Part shown: positions 1 to 12,168 of the stretch, in pieces
Numbering within the stretch: the stretch's first letter is position 1
Layout: every line of letters starts with the position of its first letter
Source of the DNA: Denticeps clupeoides
Taxonomy: Eukaryota; Chordata; Actinopteri; Clupeiformes; Denticipitidae
Reading direction: 5' to 3'
Assembly: GCF_900700375.1 (NCBI RefSeq)
Contig: NC_041708.1
Location: forward strand, 37,191,204-37,255,203
Length of the DNA: 64,000 nt
Made by a program: the position numbers and the translations under genes
The notes under the pieces: generated by a model
The model's input: only the letters and a program-made list of their open reading frames with translations
Told to the model about the DNA's origin: nothing
Databases searched by the model: none

Positions 1-258
1 GCTGTCTGTGTCATTGTTGTCAACATATTTTTCGTTAAATGTTATTCTTGGACTGCCTGTGTCCCCTTTTTGCACCTTATGTACCCCAGTTTGTCAGTAT
101 CGCACACATGCACTTTGCGTCAATGTGTAACTTTGTCTAATTGTTCAAATGTTACATGTAGCACCAGGTTCCGGAGAAACGTTATTTTGTTTCACTATGT
201 ACCGTCTAACACGTATATAGCTGAAATGACAATAAAGCACAAATTCAACTTCAACTTC
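1..258 (+). repeat. 3' tail of a LINE-type retrotransposon
   Basis: The stretch reads like the end of a fish non-LTR element: a low-complexity untranslated tail, then GACAATAAAGCAC and a short tandem TTCAAC repeat at about 240-258. A similar ending (GACAATAAACTTCAACC) is at 58970-58995. No coding part is inside the window, so the clade cannot be assigned. Confidence 0.5.
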
Positions 259-1017
259 AGATTTAGACACCAAGAGACACACAGATTGTTCCAAGATTGT
301 GGCCGGGTGTTGTGGGGTGAAGAAGCAGAAGTTGTCCCTCAGGGAAGATCGGACCTGGATATCGGGTCGTTCTCAAGTGTCAGAGTAAAGGGCTTGGGAG
401 AGTAAAGGGCTTGGGTGTCCGCTGAACGTCACCTGTCATTTATGATTCTGAAAAAGACCTCATTTGTCCTCTTTTATCCTTGATTATATTTAGTTTTGCA
501 GCATATATCTCTATATTAACCCATTTATGTTATGTTCCCTCCAAATGAATCCTTATCAGGTTTTTGACACTGTGGATGGAAAGTGAGTCACATGACAATG
601 TAGAAACATTTAAAAATAATAATAAAAAAAGGATGCCAGGAGACTGCGGTTATATGGAACCTTCACTACTAACTACGCTTCATACAAGTGGGATAATCCA
701 GCTACTGCATCTCAGATCTCTCTAGACCGTATCACTTTCTTCTCCAAACATCCTTTCAGATGGGAACAAGAAGATGAAGCGTGCTGCTGTCTAACCTGTA
801 ATGCTTTGGCTGTTATCCTATCTGAATTGTCTCCTGTGTTATTTACAATGTGCATTTTTTTTTTGTTCTTTTATTATCCGTTGAGGTGGGGTGTGACGGG
901 GTTTGTTAATAAGAATTTCACTGAACAAATGACAAAAAAGCTTTTGAATCCTTGAATACTAAATGAAGCTTTTCTACTTATGAGTTATTCATTTAATTCT
1001 ATAGGCCTCTTTTCCAT
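259..1017. other. Intergenic, no gene seen
   Basis: No reading frame with recognisable homology and no tRNA-like boxes were seen. The stretch 860-950 resembles the untranslated tail type at 1-258 (TAATAAGAATTTCACTGAAC) and may be an older LINE end. Confidence 0.5.
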
Positions 1018-1084
1018 TTTGCTGGGTCAGTGCTCTACGCACAATAGGAGGTCCTTATTCTTTGGGTTTGGTCAGGTATAAAAG
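1018..1084 (+). promoter_or_regulatory. G1 promoter: MARE-like, SOX-like and TATA elements
   Basis: TTTGCTGGGTCAG (1018-1030) resembles the MAF recognition element TGCTGAGTCAGCA. CACAATAGGAGG (1040-1051) holds a SOX-type ACAAT core. TATAAAAG is at 1077-1084, 56 nt before the ATG. The motif-to-factor assignment is inferred from known MAF and SOX control of gamma-crystallins. Confidence 0.7.
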
Positions 1085-1139
1085 TAAGGGTTGAAACCAC
1101 GGTAGTAGGTACAGCAAAGCAGACCCTTACTCTGAAAAA

Positions 1140-1871
1140 ATGAGTACCAGCACCAACCCCACCAACATGAACATGGGCAGAGTAAGTACAATTCATGAAA
1201 TTCTCGCACACACCAAACTTTTGTTTGATTTCTCTTAACTTTCATTACTTGTTTTAAAGGTCACCTTCTACGAGGACAGGAACTTCATGGGACGTTCCTG
1301 GGACTGTATGGGGGACTGTTCTGACATGCACTCCTACATGAGCCGCTGCCACTCCTGCAGGGTGCACAGTGGCTGCTTCATGGTCTACGATGGTGCCAAC
1401 TACATGGGTAACAGCTACTTCATGAGGAGGGGCGAGTACGGTGACTACATGAACATGTTTGGATGGAACAACTGCATCAGGTCCTGCCGCTATATCCCCA
1501 TGGTAAATAATAAAACAACAAATTAAAAATCAGATTGAAAAAGTCCATATTGTGAAAAAATATAATTAATATTCTTTACATCAACTAAACAGTACAGAGG
1601 AAACTACAGAATGAGGATCTACGATAGAAATGACTTCGGAGGCCAGATGCACGAGTTCATGGACGACTGTGACAACTGCATGGACCGCTACCGCATGAAC
1701 GGCTGCATGTCCTGTCATGTGATGGACGGCCACTGGCTCATGTACGAGCAGCCCCACTACAGAGGCAGGATGTGGTACTTCGGACCTGGAGAGTACAGGA
1801 ACTTCATGAATATGGGCTGGGGCAACATGCGCTTCATGAGCATGAGGCGTGTCATGGATTCCTGGTACTAA
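1140..1871 (+). CDS. Gamma-M crystallin, G1 (3 exons)
   Basis: Exons 1140-1181, 1260-1502 and 1593-1871; both introns are phase 0 with GT/AG ends. The product has 187 residues. It is a lens structural protein with two beta-gamma domains, each made of two Greek keys. The four key signatures are visible: YEDRNFMG (residues 18-25), YDGANYMG (57-64), YDRNDFGG (105-112) and YEQPHYRG (146-153). By count it has 28 Met and 11 Cys, typical of fish M-type gammas. It also has six Trp (RSW, FGW, GHW, RMW, MGW, DSWY). Mammalian gammas begin MGK; here exon 1 encodes a 14-residue lead, [14 protein letters not shown]. The start follows TATA and a short leader, and is the only ATG in frame with the donor. ATTAAA at 1905 is a candidate poly(A) signal. 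Intron 2 belongs to the class shared with G8 and G10. Confidence 0.95.
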
Positions 1872-2139
1872 AACAGAACATTTTTGTATTTGACAAAATC
1901 AATCATTAAAATTAACTGGTGAATTCAGCAATGTGATTAATGTGTGATTAATTTTCTTAAATTGACTGGTGACTTGTTTCAAACTTAATTAACATGAACC
2001 ATCTACACATATTTTCCTATTTTTATTTTGTCAAAAAAATATTTTAGTGTGTTAGAATATATAGAAGAATTCACACATATGCTTGTCTTCCCCTTTTTGG
2101 TGCTTTGTCTTACACAAAGGATAATGAGCAACATGAAAG

Positions 2140-3840
2140 TACAGTCACTGACAAAAGTCTTATCGCTTGTGTACAAATTGACCTCAAGAGTCACTGAAAT
2201 ATATTTCTAATCAAGATTTTTTAAGAAATGAACTGGCTCATTTTATTCCCAACCGCTTTTGTAATAATGTTTCAGTGCAAAACTAAACTGTCAAAAAGTA
2301 TTCTAATATCCAAAGGTTGGTAAAACCCATTGAGTCAATTTTTGCAGAAATAAGTGTTGTCGCCTTGTCATATGAGCTTCACGTGTGACTAATAATGGAT
2401 CAATTAGGTCTCAGGTGTGTATAAAAAGAACCCCAGAACCCCACTAGACCTTCACATCAACTGCAACTAGTCTGCTGCAAACATGCCTAAGATTCACCCG
2501 GAGACTAAAGTGTTGATTATCAAGAGGCTGAAGACCAGATCCACTGCTGATGTGGCAGACACCTTCAATGTGTCTCAGCATCAAGTACAGAGGATAGAAA
2601 AAACGATTTGAACTGCTCGAGAGGACCGTTTGTTGGCTTGAATATCCAAGGCCAGCCCATTTTCCACTGCAGCAGAGCTCCACGAGAGCTGGTCACCTGA
2701 AGTCCCTGTGTCTTCCAGAACAGTTTGTCAGATTCTGTCTCGAAATGGCCTCCATGGTCGAATTAGTGCCCAGAATCCAGCACTTAACAAAGGACAATTG
2801 GAAAATCTGTGTGGCATTTGCCAAGGCCCACAGCCTGCTAAAAGGATGGACGCTGGAAAAGTCACAGAAGGTGGATTTTTCAGATGAATCATCTGTTGAA
2901 TTACACCACAGTCACCTACTGGACCTACTGGAGCCCACATGGATCTGAGATTCACCCAGAAAACAGTGAAGTTTGGTGGTGGAAAAATCATGGTCTGGGG
3001 TTACATCCAGTATGGGGGTGTACAAGAGATCTGCAGGATGGAAGGCAACATCAATGAAATACCAAGAAATCTTAGCTACCTTTTATGATAATAAAACTAA
3101 TAAAGAGAAGCACTGCAGCACAGCACACGGTGACATGTGTCCTCATTATTTAACCATCACCTTTGGTGAGAAGTGGGCAGCCATGACAGGCGCCCGTGTA
3201 GTGACGTTGCTTTACTCAGTGGCACCTCAGTGTCATTTTGGAGAATCAGGATTCAAACCTGCAACCTTCTGATTATGGGGCCACTTCCTTAACCACTAGG
3301 CCACCACTGCCCCAGCCATAAAAGAGGACAAATTCTGCAGCAGGATGGTGCTCCATCACACACTTCCATCCAACATCAAAGTTCCTCAAGGCAAAGAAGA
3401 TCAAGATGCTCCAGGATTGGCCAGCCCAGTCACCAGACATGAACATCATTGAGTATGTGTGGGGTAGGATGAATCCTTGCCAAATTGCATCGATGCAGTT
3501 CAAGCTTCAATCTCATTGAAGTCATACAAGATATTAAATTTGGATTTCACAGCACCACTACTTAATTTGCTGACATATTTTTGTATTTGCAGTGGATTTG
3601 TTCAATTTCTGTATAGGCGACAAAGCTTTTGTATTGCCAAAATTTGACCTTTCTGTCTTGGTTAAATGATAAATCTTTTTTCAGTGAAAGTAATTAATTT
3701 CAATGCATTAAACATAATTTGGTAGGGTTTTAGCTTTTCATACGAGCTATTTCTAACACCAGTTTATTAATTATAAGTCAGGATAATAGCAGGTGTTTCA
3801 ACAAAATAGATAAGTGACGAGATTTTTGTCAGGGACTGTA
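2140..3840 (+). mobile_element. Tc1/mariner-type DNA transposon, broken, with a SINE inside
   Basis: The ends are inverted repeats beginning CAGTCACTGACAAAAGTC on the left and the complement of GATTTTTGTCAGGGACTG on the right, each flanked by TA, the Tc1 target. A plus-strand transposase starts near 2483 (MPKIHPETKV, an N-terminal helix-turn-helix region). DDE-domain pieces follow in shifting frames to about 3520. The reading frame is interrupted many times and a reverse-oriented SINE lies at 3107-3313, so the copy cannot make transposase. Length, about 1.7 kb, is close to a full element plus the SINE. Confidence 0.85.
3107..3313 (-). repeat. tRNA-derived SINE, family A, reverse
   Basis: On the minus strand it reads GGGGCAGTGGTGGCCTAG (box A region), then AGGTTGCAGGTTTGAATCC (box B region), then the body ending in a GTGTGCTGTGCTGCAGTG-type tail. 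It interrupts the Tc1 copy, so it is the later insertion. This is one of about nine family A copies in the window. Confidence 0.8.
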
Positions 3841-4053
3841 CAAGGGCAAAAGAGTTGACTAATTTTAAATCCAGCAGACAGAACTGCAATGCCCCCATGA
3901 CTGTAACAGGCCCGTTCCTTTGTGATAAGACTGGTTCACTAGTCAGGCATTCCAAGAAGAGACACTTTCCTTAGAAAGATCTTGACGGGTATAATGCATT
4001 ATTTGCAGGTGGGCTTCATTAAAATACATTAAATACTGTTCCATAATCTGTCA

Positions 4054-4205
4054 GGTGGTAGTAGCCTAGTAGGTAACACACCCACCTATGAACCACCCCA
4101 CTTACTACCATTGTGGTATTTGAGCAAGACATTTAACCCTGAATGTCTCCTGGGGGACTGTCCCAGTAACTAATGATTGTAAATTGCATTGGAGAAGTTT
4201 GATAA
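4054..4205 (+). repeat. tRNA-derived SINE, family B
   Basis: GGTGGTAGTAGCCTAGTAGG carries a box A-like head, followed by CACTTACTACCATTGTG and GAGCAAGACATTTAACCCTG. The body matches the copies at 32213 and, reversed, 62168. The 3' end has decayed. Confidence 0.65.
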
Positions 4206-4991
4206 AAGGCTATAAGGGTTAGGATAAATGTCTAAATTTACTGTGATTACTCACCAAGCAGTTCAGACATTAGTTTATATAATGCACATACAATTCATTA
4301 TATGTGCCCCATTACATGAGAACAATGGCAGAAATACTAAATGTGTTACAAAAAGAATTTGAAATGTATATCATTAATAAAGGGAATGTTAAGGCACATT
4401 CTATCTAATGTTTTATTCATGTTTTAAGCATTGGGATGACACAAAATGAATCAATAATTTTGTAGGTTTATGAAGAAATTGATCCTAAATTAATTAAAAT
4501 TCAGTTGAATGTTCATTATTTGGCAATGGAATGAGAGCATACCACTATCCTATTAATAATTGGACATAAATATCAATGTTTGTATATGAACAATAAATGA
4601 CATTTCAATAAAACAGTACAGTATGCTCTCTAAAAAGCATTGGATTAAAATATACATCAACACTTAAAAAATAGTTGTCATGTTTTTAAACTTACACCCA
4701 GGTATTATTATTGTATGTATTTTTGCATTTTACACAGGACTCCCTACTATTTACTGTACATTTAAGGGGGCCATGACTGTAATATAAAGGTGCAATTTCA
4801 ACTATCACTAAGAATATTCCAGTGAAGTCGAACAGAGGCTACAACCACAAGTATTTTCTATAACCTCCCTTTTATTGTCCGCCCAATGAACACGTGGAAC
4901 ACATAACTGAATGATACGTTTTACTGAATAAAATTTTTAACAAAAGACTGTACACGTTCATGTAAAGCCCCCATGGGCCTCTATTTCATTC
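4206..4991. other. Intergenic, AT-rich, nothing recognised
   Basis: AT-rich sequence without a supported gene. The crystallin promoter begins immediately after it. Confidence 0.5.
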
Positions 4992-5064
4992 CGCTTGGTC
5001 AGGATTACACAGACAAAAGCACAATAGGAGGTAGTAATATTTTCGGATTGGTCAGGTATAAAAG
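4992..5064 (+). promoter_or_regulatory. G2 promoter
   Basis: CGCTTGGTCAGG (4992-5003) is the MARE-like site, CACAATAGGAGG is at 5020-5031, and TATAAAAG at 5057-5064 lies in GGTCAGGTATAAAAG. TATA starts 68 nt before the ATG. Confidence 0.65.
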
Positions 5065-5124
5065 TAAGAGATGCACAGGGGCAGGAAGTCACGCAGCAAC
5101 AGCAGCTAATCAGCTCTGGGAAAA

Positions 5125-5844
5125 ATGAGTAACACCGGCAGCCCTACAAACATGAACATGGGCAGGGTAAGTAGAAGGACCCACATTCTAAGAAAAAAAT
5201 GATTACATTAAAGGTAAAATTAATTTTCTAATTTCATAGATTACCTTCTACGAAGACAGGAACTTCATGGGACGTTCCTGGGACTGTATGGGTGACTGTC
5301 CCGACATGCACTCCTACATGAGCCGCTGCCACTCCTGCAGGGTGCACAGTGGCTGCTTCATGGTCTACGACCAGGCCAACTACATGGGAAATGCATACTT
5401 CATGAAGAGGGGCGAGTACGGTGACTACATGAACATGTTTGGGTGGAGCGACTACATCAGATCCTGCCGTATGATTCCCATGGTAAATTTAACATCAGTA
5501 TTTTGGAATTTCAGCAAGTGCCCTGAAATTTGCATTTGACACTCTTGCCTGTGTGTTCTGAATAGTACAGAGGAAACTACAGAATGAGGATCTACGAGAG
5601 GGATAACTTTGGAGGCCAGATGCACGAATTCATGGACGACTGTGACAACTGCATGGACCGCTACCGCATGAACGGCTGCATGTCCTGTCATGTGATGGAC
5701 GGCCACTGGCTCATGTATGAGCAGCCCCACTACAGAGGCAGGATGTGGTACTTCGGACCTGGAGAGTACAGGAGCTTCAGACAGATGGGCTGGGGCAACA
5801 TGCGCTTCATGAGCATGAGGCGTATCATGGATTCTTGGTACTAG
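5125..5844 (+). CDS. Gamma-M crystallin, G2 (3 exons)
   Basis: Exons 5125-5166, 5240-5482 and 5566-5844; 187 residues; stop TAG. Lead peptide [14 protein letters not shown]. It belongs to a subgroup with G5 and G9: exon 2 opens ITFYED rather than VTFYE, and ends SCRMIPM rather than SCRYIPM. The second key loop is GWSDYIRSC, so the usual Cys of GWNNCIRSC is replaced by Tyr. The fourth key reads YRSFRQMGW, shared only with G5. One FMKRGEY substitution is unique here. AATAAA is at 5855-5860, 11 nt after the stop, so the 3' UTR is short. Intron 2 (83 nt) is unlike that of the neighbours. Confidence 0.95.
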
Positions 5845-5869
5845 AATCATAAACAATAAAGTTGTTGAA

Positions 5870-6500
5870 AAAGAAACATGATGGGTACAAGTCTGCTTTA
5901 TTTATTTGCATGAGATGTATCATGCATTTTTGGTAAATTAGATAACATAATGATACTTTTTTTTTATTAGTTGTTTAAAGACTATAATAACAACTTGTTC
6001 AACATTTGGCATCTCTACATTTGCTCATTCTCCTCAACCTCACTCATTAAATACTTTAGAGACATTAAAATTAATTCTTCATACACAACATTTCATATCA
6101 AGTGCACATTCAGTTATAATCATCCCACTTTTACAACCACAGTGAAAAAATGGATGAAAAACACTGCACATTTTATTTATTAATGACTTCCAGTCCAATA
6201 TAGTGCCTACTCAGTGATGAGGAGTTCAGACAACCATATCTCTGGTAGGAGGGATATGATGAGGTCCCTGATGAAGATTAAAGTATCAGCACCCAGTTTA
6301 AAAGAGCAAGGATAAGGGACCCCCATTCATGGGGAAGCATGTGCAAACACAGGGAGAGCAGGAAAAAAACAGCCACACAAGGGCTGAGCCAAGGTTCGAA
6401 CTCTAAACCTTGGAGTCACTAACTGTCGTGCAATCGCATGGTCTCTGGTTTACTACATGAAGCATTGAATAGAGCATTAAAATGAAAACTACGATGAGGG
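5870..6500. other. Intergenic; possible old repeat at 6340-6440
   Basis: At 6330-6430 the words ATGTGCAAACACAGGGAGA and GGTTCGAACTCTAAACC resemble the conserved 3' segment of a vertebrate retroposon family. The rest shows nothing recognisable. Confidence 0.35.
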
Positions 6501-6539
6501 GGATAGCCTTGTAAAACCGGTCAACAATGGCCATGATGG

Positions 6540-6749
6540 TCATCTCAGGCAGTGGGCAGCTCTGTGACAAAGTTGAGGTGTGACCAGGGCCTTTGGGTGG
6601 CCCTTTGCCTTCACTCTGCGTTCCAGCTCACCCCAAACCATCTCGATTGGGTTCAGGCCAGGTGACTGTGGAGGCCAGGTCTCCACTTTGTCACATGATT
6701 CCATCCATGTGACTGGGAGCAACACGGAAACGAGGTAACATGACTCCAC
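6540..6749 (-). mobile_element. Tc1-like transposase C-terminal scrap
   Basis: The minus-strand peptide contains WPPQSPGLNPIEMVWGELER, the hallmark of the third catalytic acid region of Tc1 transposases (DLNPIE...W). Only about 50 residues are recognisable and no terminal repeats were found, so this is a fragment of a different Tc1 copy from the one at 2140. Confidence 0.75.
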
Positions 6750-6799
6750 TGAAGGTGGCCGCTTAGTCAGTGCTGCTCAGTCATTGATTGACACCCGTC

Positions 6800-9700
6800 A
6801 ACTAGACTCGGCTCCTCTTCTTCATCCCAAAGTAAGACTGTTCCTGATCTTCTCCTATGCTCTCATCTCAACTCCTTCCTCTCGTCCTGCCCCGTATTAA
6901 ATTGTACTTTGATGCGAACGACAACATCCGTGTGGTGTTGCGGCTCACGCTGGTTCGCGTTCACATAGTAATTCAGAGGGAACTTACCTGCCTCCTTGTG
7001 TCGCACTGCACCGGGGTTCCTCGTCTCCTCCTACACACTCACGTTCTGGTTCCGTGGACAGTGACAGCCCACTGTTAATCCCGCTGATTTCACTGCTTTA
7101 TGTGATCGGGTAGCGCGCCAGTTGAACCTCATAGAATGTTTGTCGCAGGAGGTTCACCAACTGCGGCAGCGTTTACATGAGGTGGCTGCCGGGTGCCGCA
7201 AGGCACTCCTAACCACTCTGTCTCTGATTTTCGAGTTGCAGTCTCGCCGTTACCCCAGTTCCTGATCACAGATCACGCTGCTCCTGTCGCTGCTGACTGG
7301 TCCCGTTGCGGAGTGGCCGGCCGTGCGGCTGAACGGCCCAGCTTCCGCATCGCTGACCTACCCCGCCTTCGTGGACGAATAAAAAAATTACATTCTGCCA
7401 TCCGGATGGCGTGGAAGACGTTGTGTCGCAGCTGTATCATCTGCGGCGGGGTTCCTCGTAAGTCAGTCAATTCACCGCACGATTCAGCGGGACGTCCACA
7501 CTCTCCGGATGATTTACTATGCAGGACTGGCCCCAGAGCAAGATGCTCAGCCAGCAACATACAAGCCTTGATCCAACTGGCCCTTCGGATTGACCGCCTC
7601 CTGCTGGCTCACCTGAAAACTGCGGCTCCAACTCCAATCGTGCACCGGACTCCCCGACCTCCGTTTTCACCACCTTGAACCACCGTCACTCCTCCAGACA
7701 ATCAGGGAGGAACCCATGCTGCTTGAACAGGCAGCCCTTATCAATGAGGACGAACAGCGGAATTTTCGGGAGGGCTTGTGTGCATACTGCCTTCCCCCTC
7801 ACACAACCGCTTAACCTGCCCCATTCGTCCAGGAAACTGGGTGCCCAGCTGATCGGAGCGGCATGATCAACTGGGCCACTTCTTCCTCATTTCCCAACGC
7901 CGACCTCACAACTCTCCCTCCCAGCCATCCTGGAATGGAATCAGCACATCGTCTCCACCACCGCCTTCATGGATTTTGGGGCGGCTGGAAACTTCATAGA
8001 CCACTCATTCGTCAGAGCACATCACATCCCTATGGAACCCTTCGCATCTCCACTCGCCATCATCTCCATGGACGGTCGACCCATTTCTTTGGAACCAATC
8101 ACCCACCGTACGGTGGATCTCCAGCTCCGGATCGACTCCCACGTCGAAAAAATCCAGTTCTTTATAACCACAATCATCACCTCACCACTCCTCGTCAGGT
8201 TCCCCTGGCTGTCTCTCCATGAATCTCATCTTTCCTGGTCATCAGGCATGGTGTTGGAGTGGGGAGTGCATTGCCATTGCCACTGCCACCTGCCACAGCC
8301 CTCTCTGTCCTCCACCTCGAATCCGGAATCAACCTGTCCTGTTTTAAATGACATTCCTCCCTATTACCACAACCTAGCCACCATCTTCAGCCCATCCAAA
8401 GCTGCCCAGCTGCCACCCCATCAGCAAGGCAACATGGTCATTGACCTGCTACCGGGGACCACGCAAAACCCAGAAGACATCTCTACTCTCTCTAAAGCAG
8501 AGCAATTGGCCATGGAGCAGTTTGTGACAGAGGTGCTTTAAAACGGCACCATCCGCCCATCGACCTCACCTCCAGTGGCAGGGTTCTTCTTTGTTTCCAA
8601 GAAGGAAGGTGGTCTAAGACCCTGCGTGGACTATGGTGGCCTCAATAAAATCACCATAAAAATCGAACACCATTGCCATGCTGAAACAGCTGCAATGGTT
8701 TCTTGGGTTTGTGAATTTCTATCGTCGCTTCATCCGTGGCTACAGTACAGTCGCAGCACAACTCACTGCTCTCAGAAAACCTTCAACATGCCCTTTTCAC
8801 CTGACCACAGATGCCATCCATGCCTTCAAATCCCTGTGAATTTTTTTTTCACCACCGCTTCTGTCCTTCAACATCCAGATTTCTTCACCTCCGTTTGTTG
8901 TGGAAGTGGACGCGTCAGAGGTGGGTGCTGGCGCTGTCCTCTCTCAACGTGGTCCTAACTGGGAACTGCACCCGTGTTGCTTCTTCTCACGGAAGTCCAC
9001 TTCGACGCAGTGGCATTACGGGGTGGGGGACCGTGAGCTGCTAGCAGTCAAGTGGGCACTTGGGGAGTGGCGACACTGGCTGCAAAGCTGTGACACCCCC
9101 TTTCAGGTCTAGACCGATCATCAAAACCTAATCACTATCAAAGCTTCCAAGCAACTCAATCTCAGTAAGGCGAGGTGGACCATTTTCTTCGAACAATTCA
9201 ACATCCATCTACCTTAACGTCTTGGTTCCAGGAACCAAAAAGCCGATGCACTGTCCCAACAGCACGCTCCAGATTCCTTATCCTCTGACCCCAAACCAAT
9301 TGTCCCACCTCATCGCATCTTGGGTCCTCTCCGGTGGTCCCTGGAGACTAAGTTCCGGGCTGCCCAGACGTCCGAACCTGGCCGAAACATCCCACCAGGG
9401 TGCCTGTACATCCCCAACAGTCCGATGTACTTCACTGGGGCCACTCCTCTGTGCCCTCAGGCTATCCAGCATGCCAAAGGACCATCTCCTTCATTCGCCG
9501 GGCTTTTCTGGTGGCCTTCATTACGGCTGGATGTACAGGCCTACGTGGAAGCCTGTGACGTCTGTGCCTGGGTCAAGACTCCCGACACTCCTGCTGTTGG
9601 TCCCCTGCATCCTCTTCCCATTCCTCATCGTCCCTGGACCCACCCACTTCATCACCAATCTCCCTGAAGCCAACCGAATGACCACCATCCTGACTATAGT

Positions 9701-10380
9701 GGATCGCTTCTCCAAGGTGGTCCACTTGGTCGCCCTTCCCCTCCTACCATCCTCTGCCACAACTGCTGACCTCGTGCTCCAACACGTCGTCCGCCTTTAT
9801 GGGTTCCCACAGGATATTGTCTCCGATCGGGGACCCCAATTTGTCTCAGCTGTGTGGAAGGCCTTCTGCCTCCTCATTGGTTCCACCTGCAGTCTCTCCT
9901 CTGGCTACCACCCTCAGACCAGGTGGTAGCCAGAGGAGAGACTGCAGGTGTAACCAACCAACAGCTGGGACGATACCTGCGGTGCTTTGAGTCAGACTAT
10001 CAATGCACCTGGCCCAGTTACCTCCTTTGGGCGGAGCTGGCCCATAACCCGCAGGACGTCGACCCAACATGACCGGCGGCACCCACACTGACTGCGCTTC
10101 CGAGTGGGACAGAGAGTGTGGCTGTCCACCCAAGATCTTCTTCTCAGGACCGAGTCACACAAACTGTTCCCTCGGTACATCGGGCCATTTTGGATCCTCA
10201 GCCGGCTAAATGCCCTCGCCTACCGTCTCCAACTCCCACCTACTGTCCGTTCCCATCCAGTATTTCATGTCAGCAAGCTGAAGCCCTTCATCAGATCATC
10301 TATTCATCAGATCATCTATTCATCAAAGTTAATACAGGAAGAAGATTTGCTGTTGTGGACTGTGTCTGCGTGAAATTGGA
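6800..10380 (+). mobile_element. Ty3/Gypsy LTR retrotransposon fossil
   Basis: This is a broken Gypsy-type element in plus orientation. Recognisable parts in order: possible end of a 5' LTR near 7065; gag-like region with a zinc-knuckle-like segment near 7740-7830; protease-like region about 7930-8300 (AFMDFGAAGNFID); reverse transcriptase pieces 8560-8840 ([14 protein letters not shown]); RNase H 8890-9110 ([17 protein letters not shown]); integrase 9480-9900 ([12 protein letters not shown]); and a C-terminal region 10100-10290. The frames are interrupted repeatedly, with well over five breaks, so the copy is dead. No matching 3' LTR is evident. It lies between G2 and G3 and is moderately old. 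Confidence 0.85.
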
Positions 10381-10441
10381 GGGACATGATTAAAGTAAAT
10401 TTGTGTGGGTTGACAGCTGCACTGGCGATATATATAAATAT

Positions 10442-10600
10442 GGGACAGTGGTGGCCTAGCGGTTAAGGAAGCGGCCTTGTCAGAAGGTTGCCGGTTCGAA
10501 TCCCGAGACGCCAAGGTGCCACTGAGGTGCCCACTGCTCACCAAGGGTGATGGTTAAAAGCAGAGGACACATTTCGTTCACGATTTGATTCGACTTGGAT
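10442..10600 (+). repeat. tRNA-derived SINE, family A
   Basis: GTGGCCTAGCGGTTAAGG (box A) and GGTTGCCGGTTCGAATCC (box B) are well preserved. The central body is shorter than in the copy at 25349. It follows the Gypsy fossil directly. Confidence 0.85.
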
Positions 10601-10862
10601 GAAATAAACTGCACCAAGGGTAGAAACTAAAGCCTGTATATGTGAAAGCACCCTAAATGTTGTCACTTTGGAACAACTGAAATTGTTTAAACAATCACTA
10701 AACATTAATAATCAGTTACGAAATCCAGAGAATCACTCAGTATATTTAATTGACAATGTTATTAATTGGTCCAGGGACATGCTCTGTTAGTGTGACATGT
10801 TTTAACTTATATAGCTATTCACCTGTTTGATCTTTACCAACCTAGTTGCCTCTATACTATTT

Positions 10863-10927
10863 TGCTGAGTCAGGGGTTCAGACACAATAGGAGGACCATA
10901 TTCTTTAGGTTTGGTCAGGTATAAAAG
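10863..10927 (+). promoter_or_regulatory. G3 promoter, best MARE match
   Basis: TGCTGAGTCAG (10863-10873) matches 11 of 13 positions of the palindromic MAF element TGCTGAGTCAGCA, the closest match in the window. CACAATAGGAGG is at 10883-10894 and TATAAAAG at 10920-10927. Confidence 0.75.
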
Positions 10928-10982
10928 TAAGGGTTACAGGGTCAGGAGTAGGTGCAGCAAGAGCAAGCCAATAACTCTGACA

Positions 10983-11741
10983 ATGAGTGCCACCACCAGC
11001 CCCAGCAACATGAACATGGGCAGGGTTAGTAACATTTCCAAGAAACCTCTTGCAAGAAATGTAATTATTTTGTTCTGAGATGCTCTTCTTATTTTATTTC
11101 ATTCATTGACCTGATAGGTCACCTTCTACGAGGAGAGGAACTTCATGGGACGTTCCTGGGACTGTATGGGTGACTGTCCTGACATGCACTCCTACATGAG
11201 CCGCTGCCACTCCTGCAGGGTGCACAGTGGCTGCTTCATGGTCTACGACCAGGCCAACTACATGGGTAATGGCTACTTCATGAGGAGGGGCGAGTACGGT
11301 GACTACATGAACATGTTTGGATGGAACAACTGCATCAGGTCCTGCCGCTATATCCCCATGGTAAATATGCAAAGATAATTGAGGGAAGTTAAATGATGAC
11401 AAATAATAATAATTTACTTGGATTAACATCCAGTGCAATGTTTATTTGTGTCTGTCCAACAGTACAGAGGAAACTACAGAATGAGGATCTACGATAGAAA
11501 TAACTTCGGAGGCCAGATGCACGAGTTCATGGACGACTGTGACAACTGCATGGACCGCTACCGCATGAACGGCTGCATGTCCTGTCATGTGATGGACGGC
11601 CACTGGCTCATGTACGAGCAGCCCCACTACAGAGGCAGGATGTGGTACTTCGGACCTGGAGAGTACAGGAACTTCATGAATATGGGCTGGGGCAACATGC
11701 GCTTCATGAGCATGAGACGTGTCATGGACTCTTGGTACTAA
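10983..11741 (+). CDS. Gamma-M crystallin, G3 (3 exons)
   Basis: Exons 10983-11024, 11118-11360 and 11463-11741; 187 residues. Lead [14 protein letters not shown]. The exon 1 donor is GTTAGT, weaker than the GTAAG found in all the others. Exon 2 opens VTFYEERNF and has the [11 protein letters not shown] loop (Gly where most genes have Ser). Exon 3 has [13 protein letters not shown], a rare DRNN form shared with G17. AATAAA is at 11769-11774. Intron 2 (102 nt) has its own sequence. Confidence 0.95.
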
Positions 11742-11779
11742 ATGGAAATATTCCATATATCACACTTCAATAAATGTAA

Positions 11780-12168
11780 CTTAGAGACTTGAAAATTTTG
11801 ATCAATTTTGTTCTTTTATCCCATTTCAATACACAATTCAGTGGAACCAACTCACTATCTGTATTACTATTTGACATTAAGCACCTGTTTGCTCACTTTT
11901 TCATAGTGTACATGAACTTTCATTGTGTAGTGAGCTTTCGATTACTCCATTTAGCTTTACTTTTAAAAATGATGGAATATCTTGAAGCTCTAGAAGTCTC
12001 TGGAGAAAGAAAATATAGAAGGGAGTAAGGATTTTGTGAACAATTTTTTGAAGACTAAGGAGAGTGATTAAAACCTATTAAATTGGTCTAAGGATGGGCC
12101 AATAGTGAACAAGTCATAGGGTCATGTATGTCCTGAGTAAGGGGTAGCTTGTCTTGTCTGATGTCACA
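11780..12168. other. Intergenic, nothing recognised
   Basis: A short open frame at 11789-12028 has no recognisable features and low-complexity composition. I do not support it as a gene. Confidence 0.5.

Noticed and set aside
70-405. 111-codon frame at the left edge
   Set aside because: It runs through a LINE tail into non-coding DNA and shows no domain.
7193-10133. Several overlapping open frames between 7.2 and 10.1 kb as separate host genes
   Set aside because: They are pieces and shadows of the broken Gypsy element.
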